33,844 nucleotides of DNA from assembly GCA_000151295.1 (NCBI GenBank), contig GG745333.1, forward strand, positions 1,672,532-1,706,375. The letters are read 5' to 3'. Made by a program: the position numbers and the translations under genes. The notes beneath the pieces are model-generated. The model was not told where the DNA came from and made no database searches. It was given only the letters and a program-made list of their open reading frames with translations. Shown here in pieces: positions 20,824 through 31,900 of the stretch; position 1 is the stretch's first letter; each line of letters opens with the position of its first letter. This stretch comes from Allomyces macrogynus ATCC 38327 (taxonomy: Eukaryota; Blastocladiomycota; Blastocladiomycetes; Blastocladiales; Blastocladiaceae).

Positions 20824-22934
20824 GGTGATAGCCGACGAGTTCGACGTGGAGAAGAGGGACGGCGAGACGGGGAGATTGGTGCTCTTGCAGCCGTTGGCTG
20901 GTCTTGGTGATTATGGTACAGGCGCCGCGTGTTTGGTGCCAGCGCGGTGGTCGGGGATGAAGTTGACGGCGAGCGTCGGTCGTCGTGGCGACAAGATGCG
21001 CAGGGACGCAAACGGATTGCGAGCGTGCGAGCGCGAGGGAGCCGAGTGCTTTTGAGCAAGAAGCGAGTTGATGGTTTGCGGTTCGATAGTAGTGGTGCAA
21101 GCAGGGCCGACTTGACCCGGCACGTCCAGCTGCAGCAGCGAGGCTCGTGCACCGTGCGCGCGCGTGCAACCTTGGGAGACGGCGGAGACGTTGGTGCGCG
21201 TGGTGGTGCGAGTCGGTGCAGCAAGATAGAAGCGCGGGGCGGAGGATCCGCGTGGGGGTCGGCGATCGCCGTTGTGGGGGCCGACCGGGTCGACGTCGGC
21301 TGGTGGGGCACAAGAGAGAGATGGCTCCAAAACAATTCTGAGTGGGCGTTTGCTCATGCACATGCTGGACTCTTCTTCCATCCCCATCCAGGATCCCATC
21401 ATCTCACGCTTCTAGTCCCTGGCCATTTCCTTCCACGAACGCGTTGCATGCCTGTGCACGCGTGCAATCAGGTCGGCCACAACGGTGAGCTGGCCGTGGT
21501 GGAAGTGCTTGCTCATGGTTCGCAAAAACAAGCGACACCTGCCGATCCTCCGCTCTGGCATCACCAGCTATCAGCACCGCGACCGGCCGTGATGCCAACG
21601 TCGCGACCGGCCCGCCCGACTGCCCGCAAACGACGGTCGTGAACGCGGACCAATCTTGACGCGAGTCGCGACGAAGCGACAATGATTTTAAGACGCGTGC
21701 TGTGCGAAAACCCCGCCAAGTGGATCTTGAGCCTTCAAGCTGATCCTGCGCTGCAGGCGCGAACCCGACCCAGGATTCGGCACCACTTTGCTGCACGCTT
21801 GCCCAGGCAGGATCCGACCGCGGGTGCAAGGCGCGGCCCCAAGACGCGGGGGCACGCGCGCTTGGTTTATCGACGGCTCGCGCGCGGCGAGGGTCGAACC
21901 CGGTTCCGGTGCCCGCCGCATCGACAAGGCAACGCCACGGCAACAGCAACGGGGGGTTGGGGCAGTGACATGGCCAGGTGCCAAGAATGTCGCGATTCCA
22001 CCGCACGCGTCGGCGGTTTGCGCTGTTTTGTGCTGTGTTGCTGGCCGTCTGCGCCACGGGGCCACGCACAAGCCAAGGCTGATCAGCCCCGAACCCCACA
22101 CCGCCGCCGTCGTCCCTTCCCTGATGCTCGCCTCGATCGTCCCAACATTCGTCCGCTCGTGCCCTTTTGCAAATCCCACGACGCGCGCAACTCTCCACCA
22201 CCCATTTCTCCGCGGCCGCGCACATCGACGCATGTTGCAACTCGGCGCAATCTTATCCCTGCCTCACCTCGCCATGGCGTGCCTTTCGCGGCTCCGAATC
22301 CCTCGCGCAACACCCGCCTCCGTCTTCTGGCCCCACCCCACGCAGCGGCGTGCGGGAACGGCCGGATCTCGACGGCCCTTGGGCCGGCCTTGCATGCGCG
22401 CCGCGCCATGACGATGGCGCGTGCGGGGCGTCGCGTCCTTTTTGACTGCTGGCGGGGCAAACGCGGCCGAGTCCGTCATCCTGACCGTGTACTGGATGGA
22501 TTGTCCGCCTGGGTGATCTTTTCCGACCTCGGTCGACGGTCCAAGTCGATACTTGCGCGCGCGCGACATAAAACTCTTGCCGACCCGCCGTCCGGCCCAG
22601 TTCAACGCTCTCCCTCGTGCTCTCCTTGCTCGCGGTTGCTGCTGCTCTCCACAAACCAACGCTCGTGCGCTCATCCACGACGACCTCGCTGGCCTGTTCG
22701 ACTCGCGACGACCGACCGCCCGCTGTAAATTCCCGGTCCTCGTCAAGTACGTTCGCCTCGTCCTTGCCGTGCCGCCGAGCGTGCTCCTTTCGTTCACAAC
22801 GCTAATTACTTCCTTCGTTCGGCGCGATAGGATAGCTGTAAGATCCCGGGTCTCTTTTTTCGCTGTCCACGCCGTCGTCTCGTCATTTTTGCACCAGCAA
22901 GCACCAGCTCGCCGCTTCCAAACCATCTTCAACC
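20824..22934. promoter_or_regulatory. Divergent ACC1-FAS intergenic region
   Basis: The 2.1 kb between the ACC start (minus) and the FAS start (plus) is the longest gene-free stretch here. It should contain both promoters and 5' UTRs. Visible candidates are a CCAAT on the minus strand at 20878-20874, about 50 bases upstream of the ACC ATG, a plus-strand CCAAT at 21650-21654, and an ATAAAA stretch near 22568, about 365 bases upstream of the FAS ATG. The last 100 bases before FAS are pyrimidine-rich. Several open frames of 200-350 codons exist on both strands, but they are rich in Arg, Pro and Trp and have no recognisable motif, so I do not call a gene. Confidence 0.5.
22567..22573 (+). promoter_or_regulatory. 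Possible TATA-like element of FAS
   Basis: CATAAAA within GC-rich sequence, about 365 bases before the FAS start codon. There is no independent support for a transcription start nearby, so this is a weak call. Confidence 0.2.
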
Positions 22935-25900
22935 ATGTCCTCGACCACCCCCCTCTCTGCGCCGGTGCTCGACTCGTTCAAGGCCGCTGCCGCCGACAAT
23001 GCGCCCGCCGCACCCATCATGGTCACGGTCCACTCGCAGCCGATGCGCCAGCTCAACTTTGCGCTGCGCGGCCGTGACGTGACGCTGTTCCTTCCGCAAG
23101 ACCTCTACTTTTTGGCCGACGAGGTCGTCAAGACCGACTTTGCCGCATCCAATGCAACGGCCACCGCCGACGCAACGGTCCCGTCCGAAATGCAAGTGCT
23201 CGCCGCGCTCATGGCCAAGGTCGATGCACGGTGCCGTGCTGCCGGTACGACCGTCGCGACCGCGACCAACGACTCTGACGCGCACTCGCCAACATCGGCC
23301 ACGGCCGACGCGACCGTGTCCGCAACCGTCTCGGCGTCCCGCGCCAAGATCGCCGCGTACTTGCCACTGCTCAAGGCGCTCGTCGCCGACTTCCACCGCC
23401 GGTACCTCGCGACCTCGAACAATGTGCACGTCGCTGTGCGCGACCACGTCGGGTTTTCGACCGAGACGAGCGAGGACGACGCGAGTCCCGCCTACGTGCA
23501 GGTCCTCGCCGCCTACTACGCCGCCGTTGAGACGCTCTCGCGCTTTTTGCCCGCGGGCGAGGCCGCTGACGCGCTCGCCAAGCTCACCAAGCCGGCGACG
23601 CCCGCGTTGTTCCGCAAGCCGCTGCAGGGCCAGACTCCTGCGGCCGCTCCCGCCGTCTTTGCCGTGTTTGGCGGTCAGGGCAACACGACCGCCTACCTTG
23701 ACGAATTGCGCGAATGCGAAGCGATTTACGGCACGCCGATCCGCGCACTCGTCGATGCGGCCGACGCGCACTTGGCTAAGCTGCTGCAGTCGAGCAAGGC
23801 CAATGTCCGTGGTCTGTTCACGAACGGACTGAGTGTGCGCAACTGGCTTGACCAGCCGGCGCGCGCGCCCGACGCGGATTATTTGGTAGCTGCGCCCGTG
23901 TCAATGCCATTGATTGGGCTCACACAGCTCGCGTGGTACTTGGCTACGGTCACCGCCGCTGGCTCCAATTTTGCGGAGGCACGGAACAAGTGGTTTGTTG
24001 GTGCGTTCTCTTGATTAGTTTCGAGTGCTCGATCTCGTCGTGCCGATCAGCGATACTAACCACCGTGACGCTCTGAACTTGTTAGCTGCCTCGGGTCACT
24101 CGCAGGGAATTATCCCGGCCGTGGTCCTGGCCGCGTCCAACTCGGAATCGGCGTTCCTTGCGAATACGCTGCAAGCGTTGACGCTGCTCTTCCACATTGG
24201 CACGCAAGCGACGCTCGCCTTCCCGCCAACGTCGGTCCCGCCGCGCGTGACCGCCGATTCCGAGGAGAACGGCGAGGGCACCCCCTCGCCGATGCTCGCG
24301 GTGTCGGGCAACCTGCCGCTTAAGGCGTTGCGCGGGCACATTGACGAGACCAACCGTCATTTGCCGTCTGACAAGCAGGTGCAGGTGGCCCTCGTCAACG
24401 GGCCCAAGAACGTGGTTGTGGCCGGTCCCCCGCAGTCGCTGTACGGTCTGAACTTGCGTCTGCGCAAGGTCAAGACCCCCGCGGGCAAGGACGAGTCGCG
24501 CGTGCCGCACCACCAGCGTGGGGTCAAGTTCTCGTCGCGGTTCTTGCCGATCTCGGCGCCGTTCCACTCGACCTACTTGGCCTCGGCCGTCGACCGCGTG
24601 CGCGAGCTTGTCGCGGACAAGACGTTGGGCGTCACGTTCCTCGCCAAGGACTTGGCCGTGCCCGTCTTCGCCACGTCATCGGGCAAGGACTTGCGCGCGT
24701 TGGACGTTGCCGACGTCGCCGTGTTCCTCGCCGAAGAAATTTGCACACGCCCCGTCGACTGGGAACTCGCGACGGCTTTCAAGCCCACGACCCACTTTGT
24801 CGATTTCGGGCCCGGCGGTGCCTCGGGTGTCGGCGGTCTGATTCACCGCAACAAGGAAGGGTCCGGCGCGCAAGTCATTCTCGCGTCGGTCTTTGACGAC
24901 GTCTCGGGCATGCTCGGGCGTCTCGCGCTGCTCGACGCGCGCCGCGACATGATCCAGTACGCGCCGCACTGGGCCAAGGAGCACCGCCCGCGGCTCGTCA
25001 AGGTCGGCGATGCCGTGCACCTCGACACCAAGTTCACGCGGCTGATTGGGCGCCCGCCCGTCATGGTCGCCGGTATGACGCCAACCACCGTCTCGGCGCA
25101 GTTTGTGTCGGCCACGCTCAACGCCGGCTACCACGTCGAGCTTGCTGGCGGCGGCCACTTCACCGAGGCCATGCTGCGGGACAAGGTCAAGGATATCATG
25201 ACGCGCGTCGCCCCCGGCAACGCGATCACTATCAACATGATGTTCTTGAACCCGCGGCAGTGGGCCTTCCAGTACCCGCTGGTCCAGGCGCTGCGCCGCG
25301 AGGGGTACCCGGTCGAGGGCGTCTGTGTCGCGGCCGGTGTCCCGTCGTTCGAGGTGGCCGGCGAGATTCTCACGTCGCTCGCGGCGTGCGGGATCAAGCA
25401 CGTTGCGTTCAAGCCCGGTTCGGCCGACGCGATCATGCAAGTCGTGCGTATTGCCGAGGCGCACCCGAGCATGCCGATCCTGTTGCAGTGGACCGGCGGG
25501 CGTGCCGGCGGGCACCACTCGTTCGAGGATATGCACGCGCCGATGCTCGAGCACTATGCTGCAATTCGCCGGTGCAAGAACATTGTCCTCGTGGCCGGGT
25601 CCGGGCTCGGCGGGGTCCAGGATACGCTGCCGTACCTGACGGGCGACTGGGGCGCTGGCCTATGCGCGTCCCGCAATGCCGTTTGACGCGGTCCTGTTCG
25701 GCTCGCGCATGCTCGTTGCCAAGGAGGCGCAGACGTCCGACGCGGCCAAGGACCTGATCGTGTCGTGCCCCGGTATCGACGACGAGGCCGACTGGGAAAA
25801 GACCTACGTCAAGCCGACGGGTGGCATTCTCACGGGTCGGTCGGAACTCGGCGAGCCGATTCACAAGGTGGCGACTCGCGGCGTCAAGCTCTGGAAGGAG

Positions 25901-28900
25901 CTCGACGAGACGGTCTTCAACCTGCCCAAGGACAAGCGCACGCAGGTCGTCAAGGACAAGCGCGACTACATTATTCAGCGCCTGAACGCCGATGCGCACC
26001 GCCCGTGGTTTGGCAAGAAGGCCGATGGGTCGGTCACGGATTTGCCGGACATGACCTACGCCGAGATTGTCAACCGGTTGCTCGAGCTGACGTACTTGAA
26101 GAAGTACGGCCGCTGGATCGATGCGTCGTACGGGTCGCTCGTCATGGACGTGCTCCTGCGCATTGAAGAGCGGTTCACGCCCGTCGAGCGCACGACCGTG
26201 ATCGACCCGATCGCGCTGCGCGACGACCCGCTCGCGACCGTCGCCACGTTCCTCGACCAGTTCCCGGCCGCGCAGACGCAGCTGCTCACGTCCGAGGACG
26301 TCTACTTCTTCATTGACGCGTGCAAGGTCCCGACGCGCAAGCCGGCGCCGTTCATTCCAGTCCTCGACGAGGCGCTCGAGCAGTGGTACAAGAAGGACTC
26401 GCTCTGGCAGTCCGAGTTCGTCGAGGCCGTTGTCGACGAGGACGTGCAGCGCGTGTGCATTCTGCAGGGCCCTGTCGCGACCAAGTTCGCCGACAAGGCC
26501 AACGTGCCCGTCAAGGAGATTCTCGACGAGGTGCGCGACGGCCACATTGCCGCCGTCCTTGAGCGGTACTACGAGAACTCGGTCGCCAAGGTGCCCTCGC
26601 GTGAGTACCTGACCGTGTTCCCGACGGCCGTCGAGTCGGCAGTCGCCGACGCCGGCCGCGACCTGATTTCCGTCTCGGCGTCGGGCGCGCGCCGCGTGCT
26701 TGAAGTCGGCGCCGCCGTGCCCGCGCGCGACCAGTGGCTCGCTGCGATTGCCGCCGCAGCTCCCGCGTGGCCTGCGCCCCCTTTGTTCCCAGGCACAGCA
26801 CATTGTGCAGGGCCGCATGCTCGCGGACAACTACCTGCCGCGCCCTGCTCCGCGGCCGGCGCAAAGCACTTAACGTGCACGGTGTCCCCCCGCCGGGCTC
26901 GAGATCACGCTGCACGGCACGCCCGTGCCCGGGCTTGTGATTCGTCGCGGTGAGGGCCGCAACGTCACGGTGCAGCTTACGCACTTCTTTGACGACAAGC
27001 AGGCGCACCTGGAGCTGCGGTTCCTCTACTCGCCCGAGACCCCATACGCGCTCGTGCACGAGGACCTCGAGGGCCGCAATGACCGCGTCAAGCAGTTCTA
27101 TGCCGATCTGTGGGACGCGCAAGTGGTCGCCGAGGAAGTGCGGTCCGTGACGACGTCGCACACGGTCGACCGTGAGTCGATTGCCCGGTTCTGCAAGGTC
27201 ATTCAAAACGACACGGAACTGTTTGTCGAAAAGGGCCAGGACAAGTTGGCGGCGCCGCTCGACTATGCGATTGTTGCCGGGTGGAAGGCCGTCGTGCAGC
27301 CGCTCTTCTCGACGCTGATCGACGGCGACTTGCTCAAGCTCGTGCACTTGTCGAACGGGTTCAAGGTTCTCGCGCCCGGCGCGCTCGTCTACGCCGGCGA
27401 TAAGATCTCGACCAAGGCCGAGGTCGCGTCGATCACCAACACGCCGACGGGCAAGAAGATTTCCGTGCGCGGTGTGCTCAGCCGCGATGGTGTGGACTTG
27501 GTCGAAGTCACGTCTGCCTTCTTTGTGCGCGGGACTTTCGACGACTACCACACGGCGTTCGACAATGTCGCCGAGGAGCCGATCAAGCTCACGCTGCGTC
27601 GCGCGCAGGACTTGGCCGTGCTCGAGTCCAAGGACTACATCCAGTTTGACAAGGAGAGTCCTGTCCCGATCGCTGTCGGCTCGACGCTGATCTTCCGTCT
27701 GCAGACGCACGTCGAGTACCAGAGCAGCACCATGTACGCGTCGCTCGCGACCACCGGCACGATCGAGCAGCTCTACAAGGAGCAAGTCCTGACGGTGGGC
27801 CGCATCGCGTTCGAGTGCACGCACCCGCTGGCCATCCAGACGTCGCCGGTCGTTGCCATGCTGCAGCGTCTCGGCGGTGTGACCGTCGAGCAGCCCACGC
27901 TGTTTGCGACGGGTGGGTACAAGGTGCATGCGACCACGTTCAACGCGCCGGCGACCAACACGGCTTACGCGACCGTCTCGGGCGACTACAACCCGATTCA
28001 CACGGCGCCGCTGTTTGCCGATCTTGCCGGTCTGCCCGACACAATCACGCACGGCATGTGGACGTCGGCGCTCACGCGTCGCTGGGTCGAGCTCTACGCG
28101 GCCGAGAACCAGCCGCAGCGCGTCGTTTCGTTTGCCGTCGACTTTGTCGACATGTGCGTGCCAAACACGGAGCTGACGACGACGCTGCGCCACGTTGGCA
28201 TGCAGAACGGCCGCAAGATCATTGAAGTGACCACGGCCGAAGGCTCGACGGGCCGCGTCATTGTCAAGGGCACCGCGCACGTTGCGCAGGCCACGTCGTG
28301 CTTTGTCTTCACGGGCCAAGGGTCGCAGGAAGTCGGCATGGGCATGGACCTCTACAAGTCGTCGCCTGTCGCGCGCGAGATTTGGGACCGCGCCGACCGT
28401 CACTTCAAATCGGAGTACGGCTTCTCGATCTTGGAAATTGTACGGTCGAACCCCAAGTCCAAGACGGTGCATTTCGGTGGGCCGCGCGGGCGCAAGATTC
28501 GCGCCAACTACCGCAGCATGACCTACGACGCTGTCGACCCCGAGTCGGGCAAAGTCACGACCAAGTCGCTGTTCCCGACGATTGGCGAGCACACCGAGTC
28601 TTACACGTTCACGGCGCCCCAGGGTCTGCTGTACGCGACGCAGTTCACGCAGCCCGCGCTGACTCTGGTCGAGAAGGCCGCGTTTGCCGACATGGAGGCG
28701 CACGGTCTGGTCCCGCCGGACTGCCCGTTCGCGGGTCACTCGCTCGGCGAATACGCAGCGCTCGCTGCCGTCGCTGACGTTCTGCCCGTCGAGTCCCTCG
28801 TCGACATTGTCTTCTACCGCGGCATGACCATGCAGCACGCCGTGACGCGTGATGCGGCCGGCCGGTCCAACTACGGCATGTGTGCCGTGAACCCGGCGCG

Positions 28901-31900
28901 CGTGCACAAGTTCTTCAAGGAGAAGGATCTCGAGGAACTCGTCGCGCACATTCGCCTGATCACGGGCAGCCTGCTCGAGATTGTCAACTACAACGTCGAC
29001 GGGTGGCAGTACGTGGTCGCTGGCGACATGCCGGGCCTGAACGCGCTCACGCTCGTGATCAACGCGCTCGCCAAGGGCGTCTTTGACCAGGCCAAGCTCG
29101 AGGAACTCGTGCGCACGACCGACCTTGTCAAGATGCCGCTTGTCCGTGGTCACGCAACGATCCCGCTGCCGGGCATCGACGTGCCGTTCCACTCGTCGTT
29201 CCTGCTCCCGGGCGTCGCGCCGTTCCGCGAGTACCTGCAGCGCAAGATTAAACCAGCCTACATCCGCGCACAGCGGCTCGAGGGCCGGTATATTCCGAAC
29301 CTGACGGCCAAGCCGTTCAAGGTCACGGCCCAGTACATTGAAATGGTCGCAAAGCAAGCCGGATCGCCCGTGCTCAACGCGGCGCTCAAAAACTTGAAGC
29401 TCGAGTCGCCCGAGGACAAGGAGGCCGCCGCGCACATGCTCTTGATTGAGTTGCTGGCTTACCAGTTTGCGTCGGCCGTGCGCTGGATCGAGACGCAGGA
29501 CGTGCTCTTTGCCGAGTACAAGGTGGAGCGGCTGATTGAAGTCGGTCCCTCGTCGACGCTCGTCGGCATGGCCGAGCGCACGCTCAAGCTCAAGTACACG
29601 GCCTACGATGATGCGCTCACCTTCCGCCGTGCCAACCTCAGCTACCAGCGGAACACGCAGGAGATCTACTACGCGTTTGAGGAGGAGGCCGAGGTGCCCG
29701 CTGCTGCCATCGCGGCGTCGACTGACGGTGGTGCTCCCGCTGCTACTCAGGCTGCGGCTGCCGCTCCGGTCGCTGCTGCCGCCGTTCCCGCTGCCGGTGG
29801 TGCCGCGGAGGAGGTTCCCGAGGCGCCGATTGCGTCGTCGCTGCTGCTCGGCTGCATCATTGCCCAGAAGCTCAAGAAGCCGCTCAACGAGGTGCCGTTC
29901 AGCAAGTCCATCAAGGACCTGGTCGGTGGCAAGTCGACGATGCAAAACGAGATTCTCGGCGACTTGCAAAAGGAGATTGGCTCGATCCCGGAACGCGCTG
30001 AGGAAGTGTCGCTCGACGAACTCGGTGCGCAGATCCAGGTGGCCGGGCTCGGCAAGCACTCGTCGTCGCTCGTTGCCAAGCTGATTTCGAGCAAGATGCC
30101 TGGTGGGTTCACGCTCACGCAGGTCAAGGACCATCTCAAGGCTGCGTACGGTCTCGGTCCGCAGCGCGCCGACGCGCTCCTGCTGCTCGGGTGCACCATG
30201 GAGCCGGGCAACCGCTTGCCCAACGAGGACGAGGCCAAGAAGTGGCTCGCGCAAGTCGCGCAGACCTACGCCGCGCAGACGGGCATCACGTACCGCACGA
30301 CGGGCGGTGCCGGCGGTGCCAATGGCGGTGCCGCGCCGGCCATGTCGGCCGCGCAGCTCAAGGCGCTGTTTGCGTCGCAGCAGTCGCTGTGGACGGCGCA
30401 ACTCAACGCGCTCGCGTCGGCGCTCGAAATGGACCTGCACGCGCCGGCCTTGGCCGCGCAGCAGCACCAGACCAACATTGAGGCGCTGCAGCAGCAACTC
30501 GACCTGTGGGTCGGCGAGCACGGCGACGTCTACGCGCAGGGGATTCAGCCCTTGTTCACGCCGCGCAAGGCGCGTCACTTTGACTCGGCCTGGAACTGGG
30601 TGCGCCAAGACGCGATGTCGCTCTTCTTCGACATCATCTTTGGCCGCTTGCAGGCCGTCGACCGCGCGCTGATCGCCAAGGCTGCGCACGTCATGAACCG
30701 CGCCGACGCGACGGTCATCGACTTCATGGAGTACTGGCTCAACAACCATCTGCCCTTCTTTGTCGATGTGCCCGCCGAAAACTACGACCTCGTGCGTCGT
30801 CTGGGCCGCGAGTTGGTCGAAAACTGCAAGGCCGTCGTCAATGCGAACCCGGTCTACAAGTACGTCGAGGTGCCGACGGGCCCCGAGACGATCATGACCG
30901 AGCAGGGCAAGCTCGAGTATCGCGAGGTGCAGCGCGACGGTGTGCGCAAGATGGCGTCGTACGTGGCGCGCATGCACAAGGACCACCTGCTCTTTGTGCA
31001 GGAGAAGGACGGGTGCCACTGGGCCGAGTCCAAGGCCAAGACCGAGACTCTGTTCGAGGTCATGAACGAAGTCGCCGAGGAGGGCTTGTCGCTCGCGCAA
31101 AAGCAGATTCTGATCACGGGCTGCGGCCGCGACTCGATTGGTGCCTCGATTCTCAAGGGTGCGCTGTCGGCCGGCGCGCAAGTCGTTGTGACCACGTCGC
31201 GCTTCACGCAGGAAGTGACCGAGTACTACCGGTCGATTTACGAGCAGCACGGGTCGCGCGGCAGTGCCCTTGTCGTCGTGCCCTTCAACCAAGGGTCGCA
31301 CACGGACACGCAGCAGCTGATCCACTACATCTACAACGAGCTCGGCTGGGACCTCGACTTTGTCATTCCGTTTGCCGCCATTTCCGAAAATGGCCGCGAG
31401 ATCACCGACATTGACTCCAAGTCGGAGCTCGCGCACCGTCTCATGCTCACGAACCTGCTGCGCATGCTCGGCCTCGTCATCAGCGAGAAGAAGGCGCGCG
31501 ACCAGACGACGCGTCCCGCGCACGTCGTTCTGCCGCTCTCGCCCAACCACGGCACGTTTGGCGGCGACGGTCTCTACGGCGAGTCGAAGATTGCGCTCGA
31601 GACGCTGCTCAACCGCTGGGAATCCGAGTCGTGGAGCGAGTACCTGTGCGTGATTGGCGCCGTGATTGGGTGGACGCGCGGCACGGGTTTGATGTCGTCG
31701 AACAACTTGGTCTCGCAGGGCATCGAGAAGCTCGGCGTCTACACGTTCTCGACCGTCGAAATGGCTTTCAACTTGCTCTGCCTCATGCATCCGCGCATCA
31801 CGCACCTCGCGCAAGAGGAGGTGCTCAGCGTCGACTTGGCCGGTGCCATGAACCGGTTGTCGGATCTCAAGAACCAAGTCTCGTCGCTGCGCACGCAGCT

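Noticed and set aside
21870..21925. Possible tRNA T-arm (GGTTCGACCC on the minus strand)
   Set aside because: The flanking bases do not form a five-pair T stem, and no acceptor, D or anticodon arm could be fitted upstream.
21404..22240. 278-codon minus-strand frame in the ACC-FAS spacer
   Set aside because: Unusually Trp/Arg/Cys-rich composition and no recognisable domain; no support over its antisense neighbours.
21682..22728. 348-codon plus-strand frame in the ACC-FAS spacer
   Set aside because: Arg/Pro/His-rich with no motif, and overlapped by equally long minus-strand frames; looks like chance in GC-rich DNA.
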